A stretch of 64,000 bases of DNA from Aporhodopirellula aestuarii (GCF_023701485.1 NZ_JAMQBK010000051.1:46911-110910), one strand, 5' to 3'. Positions 28,279 through 37,301 are shown, numbered from the stretch's first letter. The notes: a model not told the origin generated them from the letters alone. Numbers and translations are program-made.

Positions 28279-29289
28279 TCAGATCGCTTTCTTTTGAGTG
28301 CGGATAAATGTGCGAATTTGATCGGCCGTCGGATCGAGCACCAAGATGCGTTGCTCGTCGTCGACCGCGATGTCAAAAACGTCCCCGCTCAAAACTTCGT
28401 CCCCTCGACTTTGACGGCGCAGCAACTGCTCCGTGCCGGCCACAACGCTCTGCAACTTGCCCGAGTCGTCATAAACCTTGATCCGCGGGATGCCCTTTTC
28501 CGAAGTGACAAACCGTCCACCCGGCAACATCGCGATATGGGCTGGGTTACAACACCCAAAGAAATCTTCCATCCCTGAACCGGCTTGCCCCCAAACCGCC
28601 TCGCGGTCACCGTCCACCGAATACGTCTCCACCCGACGAGCCCCTGGGTTCACGACATGGACCAATCCGTTGTCCTCCGCCACCACGTCGAAGTAGCCAC
28701 TCGGGACGACAAACTCAGCACCAATCACCCCCGTCTGTATCCCGTCATCATCAAATACGATCACGGTTTGATTCCCCGCATCGGCGACATAAACGTTTTC
28801 ATTCGTCAACGAAATTGATGTCAACAACGGCAACTTACCGACCACATCCCAACGTGCAATCGATTCACCGTCGGCTGAGAAAATTTCGATCGCATTATTT
28901 CCCGCGACATAAATACGACCGGCCTGCGGATGATCCTTTCCCGCCACCGCCACACAACGGGGTTTCACCACCGGTGCCAGTGTCTGCAATACCACTCCTT
29001 CGGCATCCAGAACCCAAACGCTCGACTCACCGCAAACAACCATGTCACCATTCGGCGACACCGCGAACGCATGAGCATCCGACAATGGCAACGCGATCGG
29101 TGCCGCCTCGGAGTAGTGCAACAGCGGTTCGGCAATATCCGTATGCCTCGAAACATCCAACGCAAAACTGTTTTCTGATCTCGTCAACGACTCCATCCGC
29201 ATCACAACGACCGACACACCACCGAGAATCAAAACGGCGAGCATGATCCACAACGGAGCCAACACAGATCCTGGATTTCGATAGTTCAT
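28279..29289 (-). CDS. NHL-type beta-propeller protein, membrane-anchored
   Basis: A 336-residue protein with one N-terminal membrane helix (about residues 9-30) and a six-bladed NHL-like propeller. Blade motifs recur: AFAVSPNGDMVV, ENVYVADAGNQTVIVFD, GLVHVVNPGARRVETYS, GRFVTSEKGIPRIKVYD and RILVLDPTADQIRTF. These domains usually bind proteins or ligands rather than act as enzymes. The start overlaps the preceding PQQ-like gene by four bases. In this operon it is the second of three propeller genes, presumably facing the periplasm. Confidence 0.82.
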   Translation of the reverse strand: MNYRNPGSVLAPLWIMLAVLILGGVSVVVMRMESLTRSENSFALDVSRHTDIAEPLLHYSEAAPIALPLSDAHAFAVSPNGDMVVCGESSVWVLDAEGVVLQTLAPVVKPRCVAVAGKDHPQAGRIYVAGNNAIEIFSADGESIARWDVVGKLPLLTSISLTNENVYVADAGNQTVIVFDDDGIQTGVIGAEFVVPSGYFDVVAEDNGLVHVVNPGARRVETYSVDGDREAVWGQAGSGMEDFFGCCNPAHIAMLPGGRFVTSEKGIPRIKVYDDSGKLQSVVAGTEQLLRRQSRGDEVLSGDVFDIAVDDEQRILVLDPTADQIRTFIRTQKKAI

Positions 29290-30725
29290 AGCGAGTCCTC
29301 ACTTTTTTCAGGCGTTTTCGCGGCCACGTTTAAACACACCAATCGAGTCATGTCACGAAGCAACAGATTCCCGTCAACGATCGCCATCGGCCCCCATGCA
29401 TCGTGACCATCTTCAAACACCAGATGGCTGGCAAGTCTTCGATAACCCGACGCGTCCGCTTCCGCGATCGTTAATTCGCCGAAGTTACTCATCATGAACA
29501 ACAAACCGTCCGCGATCAGATACGGCCCGTGTCCAAATCGATCCCGACCACTGTTCCAGATTTCTTTACCATCGATGTCCATGCAAACCATGGGACCACC
29601 TCCCCGTTTGCGAATACCGAACAGATGCCTTTCGAACAGAATCGGGGTCTGTTGTTCGGAATTAAATTCCTTCGGAGTGAATTTCCTTTCGACACTGACA
29701 TGCGTGCCGCTTTCATCAACACGTAGTATCAACGCGCCGGTGTCGTTGCCGTACCCGCTGCAAACAAACACACGCCCATCAGGCAAAATCACTGGAGAAG
29801 GCGCATGAGCGAACTGCACCGGCCACTGCGTGGTATCCCACAACACGCTGCCGTCAGTGGCATCCACGCCAACCACCCCACCGCTGCCGCAGTACACATA
29901 CGTTCGTCTCCCGGCATGCTGCATCACCGCAATACTGCCGTGCGTCATCTCCCAGCCACGCGGGTTTTCGGCCCGCCAAAGCACTTCGCCTGACTCGGGC
30001 CTGATCGCCACCATCAGCGCCGCGTCTCCCGGAGCAACGATCAATTTTCCTTGATCGATCAGCGGACATTGCCCCGCATACCACCGCGGAACGGTTGTTT
30101 GATATTGCGCACGCAAATCCATCAGCCAGCGGTTTGCTCCCGTCACCGCGTCCCAGCAGGCGAGATGGCATTGCGGCCCGAGCGTAATCACGCAATCTTC
30201 GAATAAGACCGGAACCGTCCGCGTGATGCCATGGTTGCGAGTCACCGCAACCGGGTAACCGTTACTCCAAATCTCCCGTCCGTCGTCGAGCGAAAGACAA
30301 CGCAGCACATCGGCTTCGGCGGCCTCGTCGTAGTCCAACACATAGACACGTCCGTCGCGAACAGCGGGACTCGCGTAGCCTTCGCACATCGCAACCTCCC
30401 AACGCAGCGGCGGTCCGCTCGCGGGCCACGATCTCGCTAACGGTATCGAATCAGGGCAAACGCCATCCCGATTCGGTCCTCGAAAACCTGGCCACTCCCC
30501 TTTGATCTGAGAAGCCACACCCGTTCCCACAACAGGTTCCCCCGCGACAGTTGCTTCATAGGGCAACCGGTTCGCGGTAACCAACACTCGAGGCGTCCCG
30601 TCCATTCCCGGAACGCGCATTTCAATCGGCATTGTCGAGCGAGTAAAGAACAAACTCAACAACAAGAAAACGGCCAAGACAAAGACCGCTGCGGAAATGG
30701 TTCTATCGACCGATGAAGGCATCAT
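29286..30725 (-). CDS. PQQ-like beta-propeller protein, membrane-anchored (first gene of redox operon)
   Basis: A 479-residue protein with an N-terminal helix (about residues 10-29) and a PQQ-like propeller starting at WPGFRGPNRDGVCP. Blade motifs include GREIWSNGYP, GANRWLMDL, GEVLWRAENP and GSVLWDTTQWP. It is the first gene of the operon; a promoter should lie in 30726-31041. A cluster of Cys residues across the propeller (for example CPDS, MCEGY, CHLACWD) is more than usual for an exported propeller. Co-factor use is unproven. Confidence 0.82.
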   Translation of the reverse strand: MMPSSVDRTISAAVFVLAVFLLLSLFFTRSTMPIEMRVPGMDGTPRVLVTANRLPYEATVAGEPVVGTGVASQIKGEWPGFRGPNRDGVCPDSIPLARSWPASGPPLRWEVAMCEGYASPAVRDGRVYVLDYDEAAEADVLRCLSLDDGREIWSNGYPVAVTRNHGITRTVPVLFEDCVITLGPQCHLACWDAVTGANRWLMDLRAQYQTTVPRWYAGQCPLIDQGKLIVAPGDAALMVAIRPESGEVLWRAENPRGWEMTHGSIAVMQHAGRRTYVYCGSGGVVGVDATDGSVLWDTTQWPVQFAHAPSPVILPDGRVFVCSGYGNDTGALILRVDESGTHVSVERKFTPKEFNSEQQTPILFERHLFGIRKRGGGPMVCMDIDGKEIWNSGRDRFGHGPYLIADGLLFMMSNFGELTIAEADASGYRRLASHLVFEDGHDAWGPMAIVDGNLLLRDMTRLVCLNVAAKTPEKSEDSL

Positions 30726-31041
30726 CGTACGTCACCGAAGTCTCCTAGTGCGGAAAGCGAAAGCCGCCTCCCTGGAAGTAATCGATTATGCGCGAGACCT
30801 CTACGCATTCACTACAGATGAATCGGCGCCAATTGACGCACACGGTTACAAGACACCGTAAATCACGATGTTTCTGAACCGCCTCGCGACGATCCACCGC
30901 ACGAAGTCAGACCTCAAATTCCCTTCCCAGCCCCCTCGCACCCTCCGTGGGTAACACTGTCCTGCCTGACGCTTCCGCATGCAAACTCAACAAGCCGTCA
31001 CGAGCGCTTCGTCACGCACGTTCTCGATTGGGAGCCGCGAT
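30726..31041. other. Upstream region of the redox operon
   Basis: About 315 bases between the operon start and the MITE-like element. It presumably contains the operon promoter. I see no open frame worth calling and no clear operator. Confidence 0.5.
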
Positions 31042-31332
31042 GTACCTTTTTGCTAGCTGGACAGCGCCACGTTCTGGCAGACGTATTGGAGTTTTCGACG
31101 TTCCGGTAGCGGGCCTTCTCCGAAGCTCCGGAAGCGGGTAACGCCCGCAATCCTCGGTCTCGGGGGACATTGATTGTTTTAGTGCTCTTTTTAGCGGAAC
31201 GGCGCGAACCGTCCGGTCTCGAGTCACCGGACGGCGCGAGCCGTTCCGCTACTTTTGAAATCCCGCAGTAATTAAATCAACGTCCCGAGAGACCGAGCTA
31301 CGTGAAACGTGACGCTGTCCAGCTAGAGGTAC
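31042..31332. mobile_element. MITE-like element with terminal inverted repeats
   Basis: The ends are GTACCTTTTTGCTAGCTGG then ACAGCGCCACG (31042-31071) and, inverted, a matching sequence ending at 31332 (CGTGACGCTGTCCAGCTAG then AGGTAC). About 17 of 18 bases from TAGCTGG to CACG agree, and a flanking GTAC is present at both ends. The 291-bp interior has no gene but holds a long palindrome. This is how a non-autonomous, transposase-mobilised element looks. Confidence 0.62.
31192..31251. repeat. Long imperfect palindrome (REP-like hairpin)
   Basis: TAGCGGAACGGCGCGAACC then GTCCGGT is mirrored by ACCGGACGG then CGCGAGCCGTTCCGCTA, with CTCGAGTC in the loop. The two arms of about 26 bases differ at one or two positions. 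It is nested in the MITE-like element and could also act as a repeat family of its own. Confidence 0.75.
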
Positions 31333-31377
31333 GATGGTAGCGGCTGGCGCAATCGTCGCCGCCCTTTCGGCGCTTCG

Positions 31378-31719
31378 TCACTCTTCAACGAAACTCTTGA
31401 GTCGGCTCAGCGCATCATCCCATTGCTGTGAGATCGCCACGAGCGACTGAGCCGCTGACTCCACCACCTTGGGTTCGATTTGGAAGAGGTTCTCGCGTCC
31501 TCTACGAACGCCTTTGACCAAGTCAACCGCCTCCAGAACATGGAGATGTTTCCGGATCGCTTGACGAGTTTGCGGACGTCCTTCGGCCAACTGCGTGATG
31601 CTACACAAATTGCCTCCACCCAACTGGACCAGCAACGACAACCGAGTCTCGTCACCGAGCGCAGCAAACAAGGACGCGTTTTTCGTAAACGTTCGTTCCG
31701 GTTCCGTACTAGCTGACAT
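31378..31719 (-). CDS. ArsR-family winged-helix transcriptional regulator
   Basis: A 113-residue protein. NASLFAALGDETRLSLLVQL is the ArsR N-terminal helix pair; SITQLAEGRPQTRQAIRKHLHVLEAVDLV is the helix-turn-helix and recognition helix; GRENLFQIEPK is the wing. No metal-binding CxC motif is seen, so it belongs to the non-metal group often found beside SRPBCC and VOC genes. It is divergent from such a set (31963 onward) and probably represses it from the 240-bp gap. Confidence 0.87.
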   Translation of the reverse strand: MSASTEPERTFTKNASLFAALGDETRLSLLVQLGGGNLCSITQLAEGRPQTRQAIRKHLHVLEAVDLVKGVRRGRENLFQIEPKVVESAAQSLVAISQQWDDALSRLKSFVEE

Positions 31720-31962
31720 AGCTTCTAATTACTTTTAACGAGACAGACCCAATCACCACCACCGGGCCGACGCCACCGACCCAACAAACGACCTCGCACA
31801 TTTCCGCAACCACTAAGTTGCATATTGACAGAGGGCGGGATACAAAGTCAAGCGAATCGAAATTTTGTTCGGCCCATGTCGATTGCGGCGTGCGCCGTTC
31901 GACTAGATCTCAAACCGCTCAATTCCCCGCCCGTAAACACCCTATCAAGGAGGCCCCCTTTC

Positions 31963-32436
31963 ATGTTTGCAAAGCCCCAAGCCGAACACCAATGGCTCGA
32001 ACAGCTCGTCGGCGAGTGGTCATTCGAACACGACTGCCAAACACCGGATGGAGAATCCATGAAATCATCCGGGAAAATGACATGCCGCATGTTGGGAGGC
32101 CTTTGGGTCATCTGCGAGAGCAGTGGCGGATCGAGCGCGGATGATAAATGGTCGTCCATCATGACACTCGGTTACGACGCAGCCAAAAAACTCTACGTCG
32201 GGACGTTCGTCGGCTCGATGATGGACAACATCTGGCCGTACCAAGGTGTCCTCGATGAATCCGGAAAACGACTACCGCTCGATTCCGAAGGGCCCAAATT
32301 CGACGGCAGTGGCACGGGGAAATTCCGCGACACGATTGAAATCGTAGACGAAAACAACTGGCGGATGATCAGCGAATTGCAAAATGATGACGGCGAATGG
32401 ACGAAGTTCATGCACGGACACCACACCCGCGTCTAA
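31963..32436 (+). CDS. DUF1579 domain protein
   Basis: A 157-residue protein starting at ATG 31963, preceded by AAGGAGG at good distance. The N-terminal EHQWLEQLVGEWSFEHDC and the later GGLWVICESSGG and MTLGYDAAKKLYVGTFVGSM are typical of DUF1579, a lipocalin-like barrel family of unknown function. First gene of an ArsR-linked cassette. Confidence 0.85.
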   Translation: MFAKPQAEHQWLEQLVGEWSFEHDCQTPDGESMKSSGKMTCRMLGGLWVICESSGGSSADDKWSSIMTLGYDAAKKLYVGTFVGSMMDNIWPYQGVLDESGKRLPLDSEGPKFDGSGTGKFRDTIEIVDENNWRMISELQNDDGEWTKFMHGHHTRV

Positions 32437-32506
32437 CCGACCGAAATCGCAAGACACTCCGCCTCTTAATCTCTCACATCATACCCCTTCCCTCTTGGTG
32501 AAACTT

Positions 32507-32884
32507 ATGAAATGCAATCCGATCGTATGGTTTGAAATCTATGTCGACGAAATGGCGCGAGCAACCAAGTTCTATGAGACCGTGCTCGACCTCAAACTTG
32601 AGAAACTCCCCACCCCCGTCGACAACTTAGAAATGATGGCGTTCCCCGCATCGATGGAAGCTCCCGGCGCATCAGGTGCGCTCTGCAAGATGGAAGGATT
32701 CAAGTGCGGCGGAAGCGGCACGATCGTCTATTTCAGTTGCGAAGACTGCGGGGTGGAATCCTCGCGAATCGAAGCCGCCGGTGGAAAGGTCCACATGCCC
32801 AAGACCGCCATCGGACAGTACGGATTCATCTCGCTCGGAGTCGACACCGAAGGCAACGTATTCGGCTTGCACTCGCAAAAGTAG
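32507..32884 (+). CDS. VOC-family (glyoxalase/dioxygenase-fold) protein
   Basis: A 125-residue protein with two beta-alpha-beta-beta-beta units: IVWFEIYVDEMARATKFYETVL and a second unit ending FISLGVDTEGNVFGLHS. This is the single-domain VOC fold as in YdcE/PhnB-like proteins. Enzymatic role is unknown; such genes with SRPBCC partners are common in stress cassettes. Confidence 0.85.
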   Translation: MKCNPIVWFEIYVDEMARATKFYETVLDLKLEKLPTPVDNLEMMAFPASMEAPGASGALCKMEGFKCGGSGTIVYFSCEDCGVESSRIEAAGGKVHMPKTAIGQYGFISLGVDTEGNVFGLHSQK

Positions 32885-32931
32885 AAGACTCCACCCTCAA
32901 AGGTCGCGGGCCCATCAATCGGAAACACTTC

Positions 32932-33381
32932 ATGAGCAACGCAGTTGAACTCCATCGCGTGTTGCGAGCACGTGACGAACGCGTCTACCGCGCGTTCCTC
33001 GACGCTGCCGCGCTTGCCCGGTGGCTCCCGCCGTACGGTTTTGTTGGGGCCGTCTATGAGATGGACGCCCGCGTCGGTGGCGGGCATGGAATGTCATTCA
33101 CGAATTTTTCCACCGGCTCGAGTCACTCGTTCAAACGACGATTCGTCGAACTGACTCCCTATGCTCGCCTCGTATACACCGACCGATTTGACGATCCCGG
33201 CTTGGCGGGTGAGATCAACGTCATCGTGACGCTTCGGCCGGTCGTGTGTGGAACCGAATTGCAAATCAAACAATCTGGAATCCCTGATGTTATCCCCGCC
33301 GAAATGTGTTATCTCGGTTGGCAGGAATCGCTCACGATGCTCACGCATCTGGTCGAACCAAACATTCCCGATGGCACGTGA
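32932..33381 (+). CDS. SRPBCC (AHSA1/START-like) domain protein
   Basis: A 149-residue protein. VYRAFLDAAALARWLPPYGF and the later ARLVYTDRFDDP and TELQIKQSGIPDVIPAEMCYLGWQESLTMLTHLVE are the pattern of the AHSA1-like SRPBCC family, a hydrophobic ligand-binding helix-grip fold. It follows the VOC gene by 47 bp and precedes the DoxX gene. Confidence 0.87.
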   Translation: MSNAVELHRVLRARDERVYRAFLDAAALARWLPPYGFVGAVYEMDARVGGGHGMSFTNFSTGSSHSFKRRFVELTPYARLVYTDRFDDPGLAGEINVIVTLRPVVCGTELQIKQSGIPDVIPAEMCYLGWQESLTMLTHLVEPNIPDGT

Positions 33382-33455
33382 GAACTCGGGCGTAACTTCG
33401 CCCCAACTCCACCTTCAGGCCGATCGACTCCCCACTCATCACTCGAACCGTTCCC

Positions 33456-33881
33456 ATGAAATCCTCCAAGACAGTTATTACCGGTTGGGCCCTCAGCGGA
33501 TTGCTCGCCGCCTTCCTTTGCTTCGCCAGCGCGAGCGGCAAATTCACTGACTGGGAGGGCAAAGCCGAGATGTTTGGACACCTCGGATGGGAAGAGGGCG
33601 TGATGTTCACAATCGGTATCGTCGAAGTCGTCATCGCCATGCTGTTTCTCATCCCGCGAACCGCGTTCGTTGGCGCAATCCTTCTGTCGGCGTACCTCGG
33701 CGGTGCCGTCGCGACTCACGTTCGTGTCGGCGATCCCTTTTTCGTCCCGATCATCTTTGGCGTGATCGCGTGGATCGCGTTGGGACTGCGGGACCCCCGC
33801 GTGTTCCAAATCGCGTTCCGCTCACCAAGCGAACCGACTCCGGCCACGAGCAATCAAGCGCCCCCGCTCACGACTGATTAA
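33456..33881 (+). CDS. DoxX-like family membrane protein
   Basis: A 141-residue protein with four membrane helices. KFTDWEGKAEMFGHLGW and MFTIGIVEVVIAMLFLIPRTAFVGAILLSAYLGGAVATHVR match the DoxX-like family. The last 25 residues are Pro/Thr/Ser-rich. It is the end of the ArsR-linked cassette and converges with the next gene. Confidence 0.87.
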   Translation: MKSSKTVITGWALSGLLAAFLCFASASGKFTDWEGKAEMFGHLGWEEGVMFTIGIVEVVIAMLFLIPRTAFVGAILLSAYLGGAVATHVRVGDPFFVPIIFGVIAWIALGLRDPRVFQIAFRSPSEPTPATSNQAPPLTTD

Positions 33882-33943
33882 ACCGTCACCTCAGCTGCCA
33901 TCCTGCCGCTAGGAATCTCATCGATCTGTGAGAGCCACATAAC

Positions 33944-35077
33944 TCAGACGCGTTCCAGCTTTACCGGCGTCGTACGTTCGCCGTTCCACTGGCAAACGTA
34001 AACATTTTCATCCTCGTCGATGCAGACATCGTGTCCGTGATAGAACGTCCTTGCCTCGTCTTGCTTGACCGGTTGCAGGATCCCGTTCTCATAGACCGGC
34101 TGCTCGCCGCCGGGGCACGAGACCACGCGATCATCCTTGTCCATCACCATGGTGAATCCAGACTGATAGAGCCACGGCTTGGGAACATTCACCTCCGCAA
34201 AGTGATGGCTCCAACAAACCCCGGCATAAACGTACTCACCATGAATCACCGGCCGGCAGATCTGTAGGTTGGCCAGTGACACGGTCTTGAGCCACTTGCC
34301 ATCAAGCGAAAAGTACTTGAACGCTTTCTGGCCGCGACTCGTCACGATCAGCTTGGGGTTGGCCGGATCACGCCCATCAAACGCAACCCCGTGGGCATTG
34401 GCTAGGTTGTAGTTTTTGTCATCGTTGTTGCGCCCACCAAACTTCTGGATGAACTTTCCGTGCTGGTCATACCGCAGGATAAAGTCCGAACCATATCCGT
34501 CGGCGATGTAGATATCACCGTTGGGTGCCACCGCGGTCTCAGTGGGCTGAAATAGCATCTCAGGTGTATAGGCACCGACTGTCATCGGGTGACTGATCGT
34601 AAAAAGCATTCGTCCGTCGATCGTCATCTTGGCGACATATCCGTTCTGTCGGACCATCGTGACACCATCGTCGAGACTGCGAACCCAGCCACTCTCGCTG
34701 ACGAACAGGACGTCTTCCCCACCCTCGTCGACCAGCGTCAGTCCATGGCCGCCGGGCCAGTACGTCCCCCAGCTATCTAGGACTTTTCCGGACTTGTCGA
34801 ACACGATGATATTGTTTCGCGGGTCGTCACCGATCATCACCAAACGGCCCTTCGAGTCCTGCACCATCTCGTGGCAGTTATCGATATGGAGTCGAAACGG
34901 ATTGACAGTTGCCCAATCTTTATTGACGCGGTAGCGAAAGTCCCCATGCCCGATCAGAGCTTTACCGGCCCCAGTCTCATCGGCCACTGCGTTCACCCAA
35001 GCCGAAGAGTGAGCCAACATGGCGGTAGCTGCAGACACAGCCACGCCAGACTTGAGAAATGAACGACGGTCGGACAT
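33944..35077 (-). CDS. Tat-exported NHL-type beta-propeller protein
   Basis: A 377-residue protein with a twin-arginine signal (DRRSFLKSGVAVSAATAML, cut near AVA). The mature part is a six-bladed propeller: HEMVQDSKGRLVMIG, GHGLTLVDEGGEDVLFV, TAVAPNGDIYIADGYGSDFILRY, GVAFDGRDPANPKLIVTS and DVCIDEDENVYVCQW. The blade style resembles peptidyl-alpha-hydroxyglycine alpha-amidating lyase-like propellers but catalytic residues cannot be confirmed. It stands alone. Confidence 0.82.
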   Translation of the reverse strand: MSDRRSFLKSGVAVSAATAMLAHSSAWVNAVADETGAGKALIGHGDFRYRVNKDWATVNPFRLHIDNCHEMVQDSKGRLVMIGDDPRNNIIVFDKSGKVLDSWGTYWPGGHGLTLVDEGGEDVLFVSESGWVRSLDDGVTMVRQNGYVAKMTIDGRMLFTISHPMTVGAYTPEMLFQPTETAVAPNGDIYIADGYGSDFILRYDQHGKFIQKFGGRNNDDKNYNLANAHGVAFDGRDPANPKLIVTSRGQKAFKYFSLDGKWLKTVSLANLQICRPVIHGEYVYAGVCWSHHFAEVNVPKPWLYQSGFTMVMDKDDRVVSCPGGEQPVYENGILQPVKQDEARTFYHGHDVCIDEDENVYVCQWNGERTTPVKLERV

Positions 35078-35554
35078 GGGGATACCGATTGCAAAGGGGA
35101 AGGAAACAGAGACCTAAAACGGCAAAATGGCGACGCAAGAATACCACACTCTTGCACGCTTAACCTCCCGAAATCCCTACTCCACAAAACCAACTCACCT
35201 ATAGACTTGCAACCCTTCTTTCGCACTGTCACAAACAAGAACGTCGTTATCGGGACGGGCAAGCGGGCGGTGGACTTGGAACAATAAACAGGTAGCCAGG
35301 AACCTTTCGGACGATTCGCCGTTTGGCGCTAACCACAGCTCCTTGCGTTCAACCCCGGTGGGTGCTTGGTCAGCATTCAAGCTCGGCGTGGGACCTGACG
35401 GCTAAGAGGATCCTACCCGTCCGAACGCGTCGCGGACCAAACCTCACCACGCCGATTCATTCCGACGATTCGCAAGTGAACCCGATACAATCGCGGCTTG
35501 TCTGCTCTATCAACAACTGGCAATCGACAAGCACAAGATTTTGGGGAAGAGACC
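35078..35554. other. Divergent intergenic region between propeller and AAA ATPase genes
   Basis: About 475 bases that should hold two promoters. No open frame or repeat was convincing. Confidence 0.5.
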
Positions 35555-37015
35555 ATGGCCTATCTGGGATGGATGTTCGCGGGGGTGATGCTCGGATGGG
35601 TGCTGGCATTCTTGGTTCGCACCAAATCGTTCATGATCATGAACTCGTTTGGCAATGATGAACAAGACGGTTCACAGCAATTGGTGGCCCCCTTGCTCAA
35701 GTCCCACTTTCACCCGACTCCGACCTCCCAAATCACAATCACGGAACGTCGATTCCCGTTTCGCATGCGTGCCGATCTGCAACGGACCATCGACAAGCTA
35801 TTGGGTAGCGAGATCACGGTGAAGCATTTTTTTGGCGTCCGTTGCGAGTACTCTGCCTGCGCTCCCACGCTAACGGATTGCATCCTAGAAAGCATGAACA
35901 ACCCGACGTACTCGGTTCCACCCGAGTACGAAGAACTCGACATCGGTGACGAACAGCCGCTGCGAGTTCTCAAGAACGGCTTGTGGCTACTCGAAGCGGA
36001 AGAGGTTCGCTTTGCCGTCATGCTTAGCCCGTGCGGCCAGTTCGGCGAGGTTTCGGGAATGCAATTTCAAGTCGGCTCCCCACTATCTCAGAAAGGCAGC
36101 CAGATTGCCCAGCGTTTTTTCAAACAACTCGAAGACGCCGTCGCTCGTGGCGAATCGTACCGGGGCAAAATTCTGTCGCTCGAACAGGCGGAACATTCGT
36201 ATTCGGGTGAGTCCAACGGGATCACCGTACACAAGCTCCGTGATGTTCGTCGAGAAGATGTGATCTTGCCCGCCGAGACGCTGACGCTGCTCGAACGAAA
36301 CGTCGTCCAATTCGCCCGCAATCGTGAACGACTTTCTCAACTGGGCATGTCCAAAAAGAAAGGGATCCTGTTCTACGGCCCTCCCGGAACTGGAAAGACC
36401 CACACGATCCATCACCTCGCCGCATCACTCGCAGGACACACGACGATCTTGATTTCGGCAGAACAGGTCGGCTTGCTGGGCGAATACATGACGCTGGCCC
36501 GCCTGCTGCAACCCAGCATGGTGGTGATGGAAGATGTAGACTTGATCGCGCGGGAACGCACCAAGATGGAGAGCGTTTGCGAAGAAGTCCTGCTCAACAA
36601 ACTGCTCAATGAAATGGATGGCCTCAAGGAAGACGCCGAGATCTTCTTTGTGCTCACGACCAATCGTCCTGAGGCACTCGAAGCAGCACTCGCATCTCGC
36701 CCCGGACGAATCGATCAAGCGATCGAGTTCCCGCTTCCCGACGCGGAAGGCCGGCGAAAATTGGCCAACCTGTACGCGTCCAAGGGGCTGCTGGACAACG
36801 GGCTGATTGATGAAGTTGTTCGTCGCACCGATGGAGTCAGTGCGGCATTCATCAAAGAGTTGATGCGTCGGTCGTCGCAGTTCAGCATCGAACGAGACGC
36901 AGACTCTCCGTTGACGCATGCCGACTTGGATTCGGCCTTGGACGAGATGCTTTTCAAAGGCGGCACGCTCAACCGCAAACTCCTCGGAGCCGGTCAAAAC
37001 CAAAGCGAATCATGA
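35555..37015 (+). CDS. Membrane-anchored AAA ATPase
   Basis: A 486-residue protein from the ATG at 35555. One N-terminal helix (LGWMFAGVMLGWVLAFLVR) is followed by a domain of about 220 residues I do not recognise, then an AAA core: Walker A GPPGTGKTHT (about 275), Walker B VVMEDVDLIA, sensor-1 FVLTTNRPEALEAAL and the SRPGRID arginine region, with the lid helices after. Family relatives (Bcs1, FtsH, CDC48-like) unfold or remodel proteins. There is no protease domain. It is not in an operon. Confidence 0.85.
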   Translation: MAYLGWMFAGVMLGWVLAFLVRTKSFMIMNSFGNDEQDGSQQLVAPLLKSHFHPTPTSQITITERRFPFRMRADLQRTIDKLLGSEITVKHFFGVRCEYSACAPTLTDCILESMNNPTYSVPPEYEELDIGDEQPLRVLKNGLWLLEAEEVRFAVMLSPCGQFGEVSGMQFQVGSPLSQKGSQIAQRFFKQLEDAVARGESYRGKILSLEQAEHSYSGESNGITVHKLRDVRREDVILPAETLTLLERNVVQFARNRERLSQLGMSKKKGILFYGPPGTGKTHTIHHLAASLAGHTTILISAEQVGLLGEYMTLARLLQPSMVVMEDVDLIARERTKMESVCEEVLLNKLLNEMDGLKEDAEIFFVLTTNRPEALEAALASRPGRIDQAIEFPLPDAEGRRKLANLYASKGLLDNGLIDEVVRRTDGVSAAFIKELMRRSSQFSIERDADSPLTHADLDSALDEMLFKGGTLNRKLLGAGQNQSES

Positions 37016-37117
37016 ACACTTAGGTTTCAAGTTTTAAGCCAACCAACCATTAGGCTGTCGGCACCATCCCAAAGAGATAGCCCCTTGGAACGCACACGTT
37101 ATCCCCCACGATGAAAA

Positions 37118-37177
37118 TGTGGCCGAACGCTCTGCGGTTGGAATCCTGACCCACCGACCGCAGAGCGTTCGGCCACA
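37118..37177. repeat. Perfect 21-bp inverted repeat (REP-like)
   Basis: TGTGGCCGAACGCTCTGCGG followed by T is exactly mirrored after an 18-base loop (37157-37177). It lies about 100 bases after the AAA ATPase gene. No T-run follows, so it looks like an interspersed palindrome, possibly also protecting the 3' end of the mRNA. Confidence 0.75.
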
Positions 37178-37301
37178 AACTTGCGATTAATCAGTGGATG
37201 TCACCACTGGTTGCACCTGATGCAGTCCAAGAGGGTCAAAACACGCCGTTTCTGTCCCTTCCTGACCGAACCGGTGACGACCGAATCGAGCCATCGGAAC
37301 A

